DNA of 64,000 bases from Steroidobacter denitrificans (GCF_001579945.1 NZ_CP011971.1:1328001-1392000); one strand, 5' to 3'; positions 35,104-44,502 are shown, counted from the first letter of the stretch. Notes: generated by a model not told the origin, from the sequence alone. Numbers and translations are program-made.

Positions 35104-35189
35104 GGATGTCCCGCTCCCGCTCCCGCTCCTGGTCCTTGCCGGCCGTGCCGTCGGATCCATGGCCGGCAAGGACCAGGAGCGGGACATCC
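35104..35189. repeat. Long inverted repeat, copy with CCCGCT expansion
   Basis: The 3' arm GGCCGGCAAGGACCAGGAGC... ending GGGACATCC (35,161-35,189) is complementary to a 5' arm (35,104-35,144) that begins GGATGTCCCGCTCC and ends CCTTGCCGGCC, except that the 5' arm has two extra CGCTCC hexamers. The loop is 16 bases. The order GTCCCGC, TGGT, GCC, CGTGC in the 5' arm recalls the repeats at 42.5, 46.1 and 54.2 kb, so I treat it as a diverged family member. It lies in the divergent gap between the ZapB-like gene and the UPF0149 gene. Confidence 0.75.
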
Positions 35190-35259
35190 AAACCATGAGC
35201 AGAGCTCCATTTCATCGCCGGCAGGTACCGAAACCGGCCAGGTGCTAAAATAGCCGCAA

Positions 35260-35883
35260 ATGTTATCCGTTACTTTTCCCGAGATCGTTCGCGCCCTGGA
35301 GGAGCTGAGCTGCTCGTTGGCGCCGTCCGAAGGGCATGGCTATCTATGCGGCGTGCTGTGTACCCGCGCGCACTATCCGCTGGAATGCTGGCTGGAGGAG
35401 ATGATTCCGGAACACGAAGAACGGGTTCAGGCCGATCGGCAGGCGCTGGACCTGCTGTTCACCGATACCCGGCAGACGTTGCATAGCGGTTCGATGAGTT
35501 TCGACCTGCTGCTGCCGGACGATGATGCGCCGCTGCATACGCGTGTCGCGGCTCTGTCGCAGTGGTGCCAGGGATTCCTGTATGGATTCGGGACCGGCCA
35601 GCCGGTCGGACTGGAGGCGGTGTCCGCGGATGTGAGCGAGCTGTTGCGCGATCTCACTCAGATCGGCCGCGCGATCCTCGAGCTGGAGGAGGGCAATGAG
35701 GAAGAAGAATCGGCGTACGCCGAGATCGTGGAATACGTCCGGGTGGGTGTGCAGCTGATTTATGACGAGATCGATGTCGTGAGGGAAACGCCGGCCATGG
35801 CTCGGAACGAAGCCCGAAACGACGATGATATCCGGGAGCACGGCGAGCGCGACGCCGGACTGGACCCGTCCCAGATCCATTGA
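35260..35883 (+). CDS. UPF0149 (YgfB/YecA-like) protein
   Basis: This 207-residue helical protein is of the UPF0149 family. Recognisable are the HGYLCGVLCTRA segment near residue 26, the acidic middle DDDAPLHTRVAALSQWCQGFLYGFG (about 85-108) and LEEGNEEEESAYAEIVEYVRVGVQLIYDE. YgfB in Pseudomonas affects beta-lactam tolerance through a regulator; otherwise the family is uncharacterised. It is the first gene of the rightward pepP-ubiH-ubiI block, the E. coli order (ygfB-pepP-ubiH-ubiI). The C-terminal 30 residues are an acidic, disordered tail. Confidence 0.9.
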   Translation: MLSVTFPEIVRALEELSCSLAPSEGHGYLCGVLCTRAHYPLECWLEEMIPEHEERVQADRQALDLLFTDTRQTLHSGSMSFDLLLPDDDAPLHTRVAALSQWCQGFLYGFGTGQPVGLEAVSADVSELLRDLTQIGRAILELEEGNEEEESAYAEIVEYVRVGVQLIYDEIDVVRETPAMARNEARNDDDIREHGERDAGLDPSQIH

Positions 35884-36009
35884 CCGGATCCCTTGGCCAC
35901 TCCTGGCAAGCTGCCGGTTTCAGCCGTTTCGCCTGAGCTTTCGTAATGGTGTTTCGGCGCGATATTCTGCTCTCTCGACGATGTGCTGCGATGATGCACC
36001 GAAGGACCC

Positions 36010-37314
36010 ATGCATAAAGACGAGTTTGCCCGCCGCCGCCGGCAGTTGATGAAGATGATGGGCAAGGGCGGGATTGCGATCCTGCCCGCGGTGCCCGAGA
36101 AGACGCGTAACTCCGACGTGATCTATCGCTATCGGCCCGATAGCGATTTTTTCTATCTCACCGGGTTTTCCGAACCGGAGGCCGTCGCGGTGCTCGTTCC
36201 AGGACGTGCCCAGGCCGAGTATGTGTTGTTCGTGCGCGATCGCGATCCCTTGCGGGAGACCTGGGACGGCCGTCGTGCCGGTCCCGATGGCGCGACGCGC
36301 GACTACGGCGCCGATGACGCATTTCCGATCGGCGATATCGACGACATACTGCCCGGGCTCATGGAAAACCGCTCGCGTGTCTATTACACGATGGGCCTGC
36401 ACCAGGAATTCGACCATCGCGTCGTCGGCTGGGTGAATACGCTCAAGGCTCAATCTCGCACCGGCGCGCCGCCGCCGCAGGAATTCGTCGCCCTGGATCA
36501 CCTGTTACACGACATGCGCTTGTTCAAGTCCCGGGCGGAACTGCAGGCGATGCGCCAGTCGGCCAGTATCGCCGTCGCTGCACACCTTCGGGCCATGCGG
36601 TTTGTCCGTCCCGGCTGCAAGGAATATGAAGTGATGGCGGAAATGCTGCATGAATTCCAGCGCAACAATGCCGATATCGCCTACCATCCGATCGTCGGCG
36701 GCGGCGCCAACGCATGCATCCTTCACTACCACGAAAATACCGATATCCTGAAAGACGGTGATCTGCTGTTGATCGACGCCGGCTGTGAGTTCGATCTCTA
36801 TGCCTCGGACATTACCCGGACATTTCCGGTAAATGGGCGCTTCAAGCCGGAGCAGCGCGCCGTCTACGAGGTCGTACTGGAGGCGCAGCAGGCGGCGATC
36901 GCCCAGACCCGCCCCGGCAATCACTGGAACGAGCCGCACGATGCCGCGGTGCGGACCATCACTCAGGGGCTGGTGAAGCTTGGCATCCTCAAGGGCAGGG
37001 TGCCGGCGCTGATCAAGCAAGGAGCCTATCGCAAGTTCTTTATGCATCGTACCGGGCACTGGCTGGGAATGGATGTGCACGATGTGGGTGACTACAAGGT
37101 TGCCGAGCAGTGGCGGGTGCTGGAACCGGGCATGGCTTTGACCGTCGAGCCGGGTATCTACATCCCCGCCGGGATGCGTGGCGTCGCCAAGCGTTGGTGG
37201 AATATCGGTGTGCGTATCGAGGATGATGTCGTCGTCACCCGCGAGGGCAACGAAGTGTTGACCGCCGCGCTGGCGAAGGATCCGGATGATATCGAGCGAC
37301 TGATGAACGCATGA
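36010..37314 (+). CDS. pepP: Xaa-Pro aminopeptidase P
   Basis: This 434-residue cytosolic metalloaminopeptidase removes the first residue before proline. The N-terminal domain (YRYRPDSDFFYLTGFSEPEA) and the pita-bread catalytic domain are both present. Five metal ligands are visible: two Asp in LLIDAGCEFDLYASDITRTF, His in HRTGHWLGMDVHDVGDY, Glu in LTVEPGIYIP and Glu in GVRIEDDVVV. Its last bases overlap the ubiH start by 4, so they are coupled. Confidence 0.97.
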   Translation: MHKDEFARRRRQLMKMMGKGGIAILPAVPEKTRNSDVIYRYRPDSDFFYLTGFSEPEAVAVLVPGRAQAEYVLFVRDRDPLRETWDGRRAGPDGATRDYGADDAFPIGDIDDILPGLMENRSRVYYTMGLHQEFDHRVVGWVNTLKAQSRTGAPPPQEFVALDHLLHDMRLFKSRAELQAMRQSASIAVAAHLRAMRFVRPGCKEYEVMAEMLHEFQRNNADIAYHPIVGGGANACILHYHENTDILKDGDLLLIDAGCEFDLYASDITRTFPVNGRFKPEQRAVYEVVLEAQQAAIAQTRPGNHWNEPHDAAVRTITQGLVKLGILKGRVPALIKQGAYRKFFMHRTGHWLGMDVHDVGDYKVAEQWRVLEPGMALTVEPGIYIPAGMRGVAKRWWNIGVRIEDDVVVTREGNEVLTAALAKDPDDIERLMNA

Positions 37315-38627
37315 ATAAGCCAGATACAGTGGATATCGACACTGATATCGCCATCGCCGGAGGCGGCCTGGTGGGCGCCAGTTTGGCGCTGGCCTTGACC
37401 CGGCTGTCACTGAAAGTCGTATTGGTCGAAGCCAGTCCCGCGGGGAGCGCCGGTCAGCCGAGTTTCGATGAACGTACCACCGCCCTGTCGAACGGCAGTC
37501 GCAGAATTTTCGAGTCCTTGGGCGTGTGGCCGCTCATCGAGCGTGAGGCGGCGGCCATTCGTCATATCCACGTTTCCGATCAGGGCCGCTTCGGCTTTAC
37601 GCGCATCGATGCAGCCGAGCAGGGTGTGGATGCTCTGGGCTACGTGGTGGTCAACCGGATCATGGGCGCGGCAATGTGGCGCCGCCTCGAAGAAGAAGGC
37701 GTGAGAGTGATCGCGCCGGCGCGTGTGACCGGCATGTATCTACGGGATGGGCGGCAACACATCGAGTTCAGCACTTCCGAGGGGAGCGCTTCCGGCGGGG
37801 GAGTGATCCGGGCCGGACTGGCGGTGGCCGCCGATGGCGCACAGTCCACCTTGCGCCAATGTGCCGGTGTGGGCTCGAGCCGCCGGGACTATCAACAGGT
37901 TGCCTTGATCGCCAATGTTTTTGCACAGCGATTCCATGATCATGTCGCCTATGAGCGCTTTACTCCTGCCGGTCCGCTGGCGCTGTTGCCGATGCCGGAC
38001 GGACGGATGGGGCTGGTCTGGGTAGTCGATCCGGCACAGGCCGAGGCTATGGCTCGTCTGCCCGAACCGGCCTTCCTGGCGCAGTTGCAGGAGACGTTCG
38101 GCTTTCGCCTCGGACGCTTCGTGCGCGTAGGAGTCCGGCACCTGTATCCCTTGTCGCTGACTCGTTCCGATGAGCATGTGGCGCCGCGGCTGGCGATCGT
38201 CGGCAACGCCGCCCAGTCGCTGCATCCGATCGCCGGCCAGGGTTTCAACCTGGGCCTGCGCGATGCGGCCAGCCTGGCGGAGGTGCTTGCCGATGGGCGC
38301 GCACAATATGCAGAGCCGCGGTCCGCGCCCCATCCGGAGTCGTTGCTGCCCGATCCGGAGTCGTTGCTGTCCGGTTTCGATCCGGGCGATCGAGTGATGC
38401 TCGAACGCTATCGTGAATGGCGCCGCGCGGATCGCGCCAACATCATAAGGTTCACCGATGGCCTGGTGCGCCTGTCCACGCAGCCCTTCGGGCCGGTCAA
38501 GTTGCTGCGTAACGCAGGTATGCTGGCGTTGGATCTCATGCCGGCTGCCAAGAGCATGTTGTCCCGGCTGTCGCTGGGTGCAGCCGGCCGCGTCCCGAAG
38601 CTGGCCCGAGGTGCACCGTTGCGATGA
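37311..38627 (+). CDS. ubiH: 2-octaprenyl-6-methoxyphenol hydroxylase UbiH
   Basis: This 438-residue FAD monooxygenase of ubiquinone synthesis has the dinucleotide fold IAIAGGGLVGASLALALTR, the DG motif VAADGAQSTLR and the FAD-ribityl segment VGNAAQSLHPIAGQGFNLGLRDAASLAEVL. It hydroxylates the ring at C1 (by family). Between about residues 338 and 356 there is a 7-codon tandem duplication, read as PESLLPD/PESLLSG, with 21-base units at 38,332 and 38,353 in an outer loop. It overlaps both pepP and the next gene by 4 bases, as expected for the pepP-ubiH-ubiI operon. Confidence 0.93.
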   Translation: MNKPDTVDIDTDIAIAGGGLVGASLALALTRLSLKVVLVEASPAGSAGQPSFDERTTALSNGSRRIFESLGVWPLIEREAAAIRHIHVSDQGRFGFTRIDAAEQGVDALGYVVVNRIMGAAMWRRLEEEGVRVIAPARVTGMYLRDGRQHIEFSTSEGSASGGGVIRAGLAVAADGAQSTLRQCAGVGSSRRDYQQVALIANVFAQRFHDHVAYERFTPAGPLALLPMPDGRMGLVWVVDPAQAEAMARLPEPAFLAQLQETFGFRLGRFVRVGVRHLYPLSLTRSDEHVAPRLAIVGNAAQSLHPIAGQGFNLGLRDAASLAEVLADGRAQYAEPRSAPHPESLLPDPESLLSGFDPGDRVMLERYREWRRADRANIIRFTDGLVRLSTQPFGPVKLLRNAGMLALDLMPAAKSMLSRLSLGAAGRVPKLARGAPLR

Positions 38628-39889
38628 AGCGTCCCGACTTTCATATCGTCGTGATCGGCGGCGGCATGGTGGGCGCATGCGTCGCCGCCTTGTCGGCGGC
38701 GAATCCGCAACTGACCGGCCTGCGCATTGCAATGCTGGAAGCGCAGCCTCCCACAATGCCGCCGCCGCAAGACGGGAACGCCGAGATCGATCTGCGCGTA
38801 TCCGCGTTCTCGAGAGCCGCGGAGCGCATTCTGGGCTCGGTGGGTGCCTGGCCGCTGTTGCCGGCGCAGCATATATGCGCCTATGACGACATGGTCGTTT
38901 GGGATGCGCCGCGCCAGCCGGATGATCCGGGTGTCATCCGTTTCAGTGCCGGCGCCGTTGGCGAGCCTAATCTGGGTCATATCATCGAGAATCGGCGTGT
39001 ACAGTGGGCGTTATACGAGTGCGCGCCATTTCGCGAGCAAGTGACCCTGTTGCGCGCGGAGCTGACGGGACTGGAGTTCGACAACGAGCGGGCGGTGCTG
39101 AGCCTGGGAGACGGACGCCGGATCAGCGCGATGCTGGTGATCGGCAGCGATGGAGCCGCATCCCGCAGCCGGGCGTTGGCCGGCATCGAGACCCGCGGTC
39201 GGGAGTATGATCAACAGGCCTTCGTCACGCATGTGCGTACCGAGCGTGCGCATGGATATACAGCCTGGCAGCGGTTTCTGCCCGAGGGGCCTATCGCCTT
39301 CCTGCCGCTCGCCGATGGACGTAGTTCCATTGTCTGGACGACCCGGCCTGAACAGGCGCGCGAACTGGTGGGTTGTCCTGTCGAGGAGGTATCGCGCCAG
39401 ATCGGCGCCGCCATCGGTCATGTCCTGGGCGACGTTGAACTTGCCGGACCTCGGGGTGTGTTCCCGCTGCGGTTGCAACATGCGCGCGAATATTGCCGGG
39501 AGCGTTTTGTGCTGGTCGGCGACGCCGCGCACGCAATGCATCCGCTGGCGGGCCAGGGCGTCAATCTGGGCTTCATGGATTGTGCCGCGCTGGTGCAGAT
39601 CCTGGCTGATGCATTGTCGCGCGGGGCACGTGCCGAGGCGATCGCCGAACTTCGTGTGCTGCGCCGCTACGAGCGTTGGCGCAAGAGTGAGAACACCCTG
39701 GCGTTAGGGCTCATCGATACCTTGAATCGAGTGTTCAGTAACTCGCACCCGTTGTTGTCCACCGCCCGCCGTGCCGGACTTGCCGCGGTCGAGCACAGCG
39801 GCCTGACCAAGAGATTCTTCATGGGGCGGGCGCTGGGCATGCGCGGGGAGATTCCACGTATCGCCTCGCGTTCGGCAGGATGGTCGTGA
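38624..39889 (+). CDS. ubiI: UbiI/VisC-family ubiquinone hydroxylase
   Basis: This 421-residue FAD monooxygenase is paralogous to UbiH. It has FHIVVIGGGMVGACVAAL at the start, the DG motif VIGSDGAASRSRALAG and LVGDAAHAMHPLAGQGVNLGFMDCAALVQIL near the end. In E. coli the third gene after pepP is ubiI, the C5 hydroxylase; I assign it on order and family, though UbiF-like specificity cannot be excluded. Its ATG overlaps the ubiH stop by 4 bases. With coq7 at 19 kb, this window holds three ubiquinone ring hydroxylases. Confidence 0.88.
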   Translation: MKRPDFHIVVIGGGMVGACVAALSAANPQLTGLRIAMLEAQPPTMPPPQDGNAEIDLRVSAFSRAAERILGSVGAWPLLPAQHICAYDDMVVWDAPRQPDDPGVIRFSAGAVGEPNLGHIIENRRVQWALYECAPFREQVTLLRAELTGLEFDNERAVLSLGDGRRISAMLVIGSDGAASRSRALAGIETRGREYDQQAFVTHVRTERAHGYTAWQRFLPEGPIAFLPLADGRSSIVWTTRPEQARELVGCPVEEVSRQIGAAIGHVLGDVELAGPRGVFPLRLQHAREYCRERFVLVGDAAHAMHPLAGQGVNLGFMDCAALVQILADALSRGARAEAIAELRVLRRYERWRKSENTLALGLIDTLNRVFSNSHPLLSTARRAGLAAVEHSGLTKRFFMGRALGMRGEIPRIASRSAGWS

Positions 39890-39971
39890 GCCAACCCGCC
39901 GTCCTGCCGGAGTCTTCGCGGCATACCGGCCGCGAAGATGCGTCTGCATCGTGCCTTCCCGCGTCGTTCCC

Positions 39972-41498
39972 ATGAACAATCGTCACATCCATGTGCTCTC
40001 GGCGATCCTGGTGGCAGTCAGTCTGGCGCTGTTCACGTACAAGGCGCATGTTCTGGGTCTGCCGTTGCAACCGAAGCAGGAAACGCAGGTCTGGAATATC
40101 GAGGCGGCGATCAAATTCGAGCCCGGCCCTGCTGCCGTCAAGGCGACATTGCGCATTCCCGGACTGACGCCGGGGTATGCGATTCTGGATGAGAGTTTCG
40201 TGTCCCGCGGCTTCGGACTCACGACCCGCAGCGCCCCGGCGGGGCGCGAAGCTCAGTGGACCTTGCGCGAAGCCAAGGGATCCCAGGTCCTGTACTATCG
40301 TGCGCTCGTATACCGTGATGCCTCGCGCATCGCGGAAGATACGACGCCGGCATTTCCTGAGCAGCCGCTCATGGATGACGCTTCGCGGGCGGCCATGGAG
40401 GCGTTGATCGCCGAAGTGCGCCGCCAGTCGGCGGATGTGGCGAGCTTCACGACCGGACTGTTGCGCCATATCAACATGGCGGAGCGCGATCCGTACGTCG
40501 GCGTGTTCCTGCGCCGAACCAGCACTCCCGTGGAGCGCGCGCATCTGGCGACGGTGATACTGGCAGGCGCGCAGATTCCGGCCCGCCTCGCCCATGGCGT
40601 ACTTCTGCGCAGCGAGACCGGACAGGTCCGGGTCGAGTCGCTGCTGGAGGTGCACGACGGCGTACAGTGGCTGTATTTCAATCCGCAGTCGCTGGAGCAG
40701 GGGCTACCCAGGGATTTTCTGATCTGGTGGCGCGGCGACGATCCTATCGCGGATATCGACGGCGGTACGCTGCTGGATGTGACCTTGGCAGCTCAGCAGA
40801 ATCTACTGGATTCCATGCTGATCGCCGAACGGCGGGCCGAGCGATTGGGCTCGCATTCCATCGATTTTTCTCTCTTCTCCTTGCCCATTGCGACCCAGGC
40901 GGTATACGGCGTACTGCTCATGGTGCCGATCGGCGCGCTGGTGATCATGCTGCTGCGCAATTTCATCGGCATCAAGACCTTCGGCACCTTCATGCCGGTG
41001 CTGGTCGCGCTGGCATTCCGTGAGACCCGCCTGTTGTGGGGCATCGTGCTGTTCGCGGTCATCGTCTCTCTGGGACTGTTGATCCGCTTTTACCTGGAGA
41101 GGCTCAGACTGCTGCTGGTGCCGCGCCTGACCTGCGTACTGACGGTGGTCGTGTTGCTGATGGCGGGTATCAGCGTGCTGAGTCAGAAACTGGATATTCA
41201 ACCTGGACTGTCGATCGCACTGTTCCCGATGGTGATCATTTCGATGACGATCGAGCGCATGTCGATCGTCTGGGAGGAGCGCGGCGCCTCGGAGGCGATT
41301 CAGGAGGGTATCGGCAGCCTGATCGTCGCCGCGATCTCTTATGTAGTCATGGAGATCGCCTGGCTCAAGCACTTGATGTTCGTGTTTCCGGAACTTTTGT
41401 TGTTGGTCGTTGCGGCGACCTTGTTCGCCGGACGTTACACGGGATATCGGCTGCTCGAATTGCGGCGTTTCAGGGCCTTGCTGCCCCAGGGCGGCTGA
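39972..41498 (+). CDS. Inactive transglutaminase fused to seven-helix membrane domain (UUP1-type)
   Basis: This 508-residue protein has an N-terminal membrane anchor (HVLSAILVAVSLALFTY), a periplasmic domain of the inactive-transglutaminase kind (about residues 50-290) and a C-terminal block of about seven transmembrane helices (from AVYGVLLMVPIGALVIMLLR). Such fusions are known to be paired with an ATP-grasp ligase, exactly as here: the next gene starts within this gene's stop (TGATG). The pair is thought to form a peptide-tagging or cell-surface modification module. The start is weakly supported (no good ribosome site); an upstream GTG at 39,951 is possible. Confidence 0.85.
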   Translation: MNNRHIHVLSAILVAVSLALFTYKAHVLGLPLQPKQETQVWNIEAAIKFEPGPAAVKATLRIPGLTPGYAILDESFVSRGFGLTTRSAPAGREAQWTLREAKGSQVLYYRALVYRDASRIAEDTTPAFPEQPLMDDASRAAMEALIAEVRRQSADVASFTTGLLRHINMAERDPYVGVFLRRTSTPVERAHLATVILAGAQIPARLAHGVLLRSETGQVRVESLLEVHDGVQWLYFNPQSLEQGLPRDFLIWWRGDDPIADIDGGTLLDVTLAAQQNLLDSMLIAERRAERLGSHSIDFSLFSLPIATQAVYGVLLMVPIGALVIMLLRNFIGIKTFGTFMPVLVALAFRETRLLWGIVLFAVIVSLGLLIRFYLERLRLLLVPRLTCVLTVVVLLMAGISVLSQKLDIQPGLSIALFPMVIISMTIERMSIVWEERGASEAIQEGIGSLIVAAISYVVMEIAWLKHLMFVFPELLLLVVAATLFAGRYTGYRLLELRRFRALLPQGG

Positions 41499-42490
41499 TG
41501 ATGCTGGGGCGTTACCGCAGGCTTGCACGTGCAGGAGTGCTCGGCCTGAACAAGCGCAATGGCGACTATATCCTGCGTTTCAATCCGCGCCGCCTGTATC
41601 CGCTGGTCGACGACAAGCTGAAGACCAAGCACCTGGCCTTGAAGGCGGGCATCGCCGTACCCGAACTCTACGGCGTCATGGAAACCCAGCACGAGATCCG
41701 TCGGCTGCCCGAGATAGTACGCGATCACGCGGCATTCGCACTCAAGCCGGCACATGGCAGCGCGGGCGACGGTATCGTGGTGATCGCGGGGCGCAGCGGC
41801 TCCCGTTACCGCACCGTGGGGGGCACGCTGCTGGATGAGGACGCTCTCTCCCATCACCTCTCGAATGCGATCAACGGCCAGTTCAGCCTCGGCGGCGTGC
41901 CCGATGTCGTCATCGTGGAATACATGGTTCGCTTTTCCCCTTTGTTCGAACGTATCAGCTTCCAGGGCGTGCCCGATATAAGGGTCATCGTGTTTCGCGG
42001 CTTCCCGATCATGGCGATGGTGCGCCTGCCCACACGGGATTCACATGGCAAGGCGAATCTGCATCAAGGCGCGGTCGGCGCCGGAATCGATATCGCTACC
42101 GGCGTATCGCTCGACGGCGTGGTCGGTACGGAGGTCGTGACGCACCATCCCGATACCACGCACGTGATTTCCGGACTGCAGGTTCCGGATTGGGACGTGA
42201 TCCTGGATATCGCGGCAAGATGCTATGAGCTGACGGGGCTGGGCTACATCGGCGTCGACATCGTGCTGGATCGAGATCTAGGCCCGCTGGTGCTGGAACT
42301 GAACGCGCGCCCCGGTCTGGCAATCCAGATCGCCAATCGACAGGGTTTGTTGCGGCGCCTGCAGCTATGCGAGGCGAGAGCCGATTTCAGCGCGGCGCCT
42401 CAGGCACGTGTCGCCTTCGCAAAACAATGGTTTCAGCACCCGGTCGGGCCCATGATCGAAGCGGATGAAGTCGCCGCTGCGGTGGCCTAG
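41498..42490 (+). CDS. Alpha-L-glutamate ligase-like ATP-grasp protein (RimK-related)
   Basis: This 330-residue ATP-grasp enzyme is related to RimK, which adds glutamate residues to proteins. Features include RNGDYILRFNPRRLYPLVDDKLKTK, the ATP-binding KPAHGSAGDGIVVI and the metal-binding GYIGVDIVLDRDLGPLVLELNARPGL. Translation starts in a TGATG overlap with the preceding membrane-protein gene, so the two are produced together. By family (TIGR02291-type) it probably adds amino acids to a target protein or peptide. The third partner sometimes found, a RimB-like zinc protease, is not adjacent here. Confidence 0.85.
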   Translation: MMLGRYRRLARAGVLGLNKRNGDYILRFNPRRLYPLVDDKLKTKHLALKAGIAVPELYGVMETQHEIRRLPEIVRDHAAFALKPAHGSAGDGIVVIAGRSGSRYRTVGGTLLDEDALSHHLSNAINGQFSLGGVPDVVIVEYMVRFSPLFERISFQGVPDIRVIVFRGFPIMAMVRLPTRDSHGKANLHQGAVGAGIDIATGVSLDGVVGTEVVTHHPDTTHVISGLQVPDWDVILDIAARCYELTGLGYIGVDIVLDRDLGPLVLELNARPGLAIQIANRQGLLRRLQLCEARADFSAAPQARVAFAKQWFQHPVGPMIEADEVAAAVA

Positions 42491-42537
42491 AAACCCCGTT
42501 CCGACCACTATTCAGGGCCAACGGCTATTGGCGGTGT

Positions 42538-42613
42538 GCCGGTCCCGCCCAGGGTTTCCATTGCCATGCATTTGTCTTGATGCATGGCAATGGAAACCCT
42601 GGGCGGGACCGGC
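42538..42613. repeat. Perfect 33-bp inverted repeat
   Basis: The arms 42,538-42,570 and 42,581-42,613 are exact reverse complements (33 bp) with the 10-base loop TTTGTCTTGA. It starts GCCGGTCCCGCCC and contains GGTTTCCATTGCCATGCA. It lies in the 190-base gap between the convergent ATP-grasp and phhB genes. The loop and flanking TGCA read on the minus strand as TGCATCAAGACAAATGCA, almost identical to the copies at 46.1 and 54.2 kb. Confidence 0.95.
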
Positions 42614-42680
42614 GAGTTTCCTGATGATTTTCGCAGACGGCCGAGGCGGTGGGTCTTGGAGGGCTATGCGGTGCTGAGGT

Positions 42681-43085
42681 TCAGGTGCGCGGCAGGGCGT
42701 CGATTTTGGCGGCGCAGATGAAGTCGTTTTCAGATAGCCCCTGGATCGCGTGCGTGGTGAGCACCACGCGGCAATAGTCATAGCCGATTTCCAGGTCCGG
42801 ATGATGATCCTCGGTGTTGGCGACATGCGCGATCGCATTCACGAAACTCATGGTGCGATAGAAGTCACGGAACTTCCATTCAGCTCGCAGGCCCGAGGCA
42901 TCCTGGATAAGATTCCATTTGCTGTCCAGTTGCTGCATCAAGGATGTAGCCTGTTCAGGAGTCAGCGGCGGTATACCGCCTTCGCAGGGAACGCAGTGTT
43001 TTCCGCCTAATTCGCAGGTCAGATTGCTTGCAGCGCCGCTGCCGTTCCGGTCCGGATCGTCCATGCCGGTCTGATGCTTGCTCAT
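42681..43085 (-). CDS. phhB: Pterin-4a-carbinolamine dehydratase
   Basis: This 134-residue dehydratase recycles the pterin cofactor after phenylalanine hydroxylation. The signature [21 protein letters not shown] carries the catalytic histidines, and AWKFRDFYR-like [19 protein letters not shown] precedes it. The start at 43,085 ([10 protein letters not shown]) has a strong GAGGAG site and overlaps the ispG stop by 4 bases. The N-terminus is about 15 residues longer than usual and contains CVPCEGG. No phenylalanine hydroxylase is adjacent, so it may serve another role. Confidence 0.92.
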   Translation of the reverse strand: MSKHQTGMDDPDRNGSGAASNLTCELGGKHCVPCEGGIPPLTPEQATSLMQQLDSKWNLIQDASGLRAEWKFRDFYRTMSFVNAIAHVANTEDHHPDLEIGYDYCRVVLTTHAIQGLSENDFICAAKIDALPRT

Positions 43086-44311
43086 GCCGATTCTCTCCTC
43101 GAATAGGTCGTTGCGATATAATCTTCGATCAGCGCCTGGAACTCTTCGGCGATGCGCTCGCCCTTGAGTGTCGGTCCTTTCGTGCCGTTGATATAGACCG
43201 GCGCGACCGGGCGCTCGCCGGTGCCGGGCAGGCTGATGCCGATGTTTGCATGCTTGCTCTCGCCGGGTCCGTTGACCACACAGCCCATGACCGCAACGGT
43301 CATTTCTTCCACGCCCACATACCGTTCGCGCCACAGAGGCATCTGCTGGCGGATGTGGCCCTGGATCTTCTGTGCCAGTTCCTGAAAATAGGTGGACGTG
43401 GTGCGTCCGCAGCCCGGACAGGCGATGACCATGGGCATGAATGAACGCAACCCCATGGTCTGCAGCATCTCCTGGGCGACGATCACTTCCTGGGTGCGAT
43501 CGCCGTTGGGTTCCGGCGTCAACGATACCCGGATCGTGTCACCGATGCCATCTTGCAGCAGCACCGCCATGCCGGCGGTCGAGGCGACGATGCCCTTGGA
43601 GCCCATGCCGGCTTCCGTCAGTCCCAGATGCAATGCGAACCGGCAGCGTGCGGCGAGATTGCGATAGACCGCAATCAGATCCTGTACGCCGCTGACCTTG
43701 CAGGAAATTACGATACGTTCGGCGGGCAATCCCAATTCCTGGGCGCGAGCCGCCGAGTCGAGGGCGGAGACGATCAGAGCCTCACGCGTCACTTGCATGG
43801 CGTCCAGCGGCTGCGGCCGGCGTGAATTCTCATCCATCAGCCGAGTCAACAAATCCTGATCGAGACTGCCCCAGTTTACGCCGATGCGTACCGGTTTTTG
43901 GTTGCGGCAGGCGATCTCGATCATTTCCGCAAATTGGGAGTCGCGCTTGCTGCCGCGCCCCACATTGCCGGGATTGATCCGGTATTTTTCCAGCCCCTCG
44001 GCGCAGGCAGGGTGCGCACGCAGCAGTTTGTGACCGTTGAAGTGAAAGTCGCCTATCAGCGGCACAGTGATTCCGGTACGCGCCAGGCGATCGCGTATGT
44101 GGGGTACGGCGGCGGCGGCCTCGGCCGTGTTGACGGTCACCCGCACCAGCTCCGAACCGGCACGAGCGAGATCTGCAACCTGACGCACCGTGGCGTCGAC
44201 GTCCGCCGTGTCGGTGTTGGTCATCGATTGCACCGCAATCGGAGCGTCTCCTCCTAGCGTGACGGAGCCGACGCGGACGGGAATGCTGGGACGGCGGGTG
44301 GAAATCGACAT
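43082..44311 (-). CDS. ispG: 4-hydroxy-3-methylbut-2-enyl-diphosphate synthase
   Basis: IspG (GcpE) carries out the penultimate MEP isoprenoid step with a [4Fe-4S] cluster. Start at 44,311 ([21 protein letters not shown]); upstream in-frame residues are Cys-rich and unlike the family. Segments [19 protein letters not shown] and [12 protein letters not shown] are typical, and cluster cysteines appear in ACPGCGRT and CVVNGPGE. Length (409) is the normal bacterial form. It is divergent from the gcv riboswitch and coupled to phhB. Confidence 0.96.
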   Translation of the reverse strand: MSISTRRPSIPVRVGSVTLGGDAPIAVQSMTNTDTADVDATVRQVADLARAGSELVRVTVNTAEAAAAVPHIRDRLARTGITVPLIGDFHFNGHKLLRAHPACAEGLEKYRINPGNVGRGSKRDSQFAEMIEIACRNQKPVRIGVNWGSLDQDLLTRLMDENSRRPQPLDAMQVTREALIVSALDSAARAQELGLPAERIVISCKVSGVQDLIAVYRNLAARCRFALHLGLTEAGMGSKGIVASTAGMAVLLQDGIGDTIRVSLTPEPNGDRTQEVIVAQEMLQTMGLRSFMPMVIACPGCGRTTSTYFQELAQKIQGHIRQQMPLWRERYVGVEEMTVAVMGCVVNGPGESKHANIGISLPGTGERPVAPVYINGTKGPTLKGERIAEEFQALIEDYIATTYSRRESA

Positions 44312-44452
44312 GGCGGGGGACGATCCGGAAGCCTCGAGAAGGGAAAGACAGGCATTGTACCGCGCCTGCCCGACTCGGGTGCAGGGAGCGCAAAAGAGCA
44401 TCCGCGCCCGATGGATCCCGGATATGGGAGGTGCCCGTGAAACGATGGACCA

Positions 44453-44480
44453 TTGTGTTTCCTATCCGCTCGGCTACCAT
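44453..44480 (+). promoter_or_regulatory. Candidate promoter of the glycine riboswitch/gcv operon
   Basis: TTGTGT (44,453-44,458) and TACCAT (44,475-44,480) are separated by 16 bases. They end about 23 bases before the first aptamer, so transcription would start just upstream of the riboswitch. This is a pattern match only. Confidence 0.45.
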
Positions 44481-44502
44481 AGCCGAACCCATCGTCAGAC
44501 AC

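Noticed and set aside
40803-41528. Minus-strand 241-codon open frame rich in Gln and His
   Set aside because: Antisense to the inactive-transglutaminase membrane protein; Gln/His/Arg richness is typical of reversed hydrophobic-helix codons.
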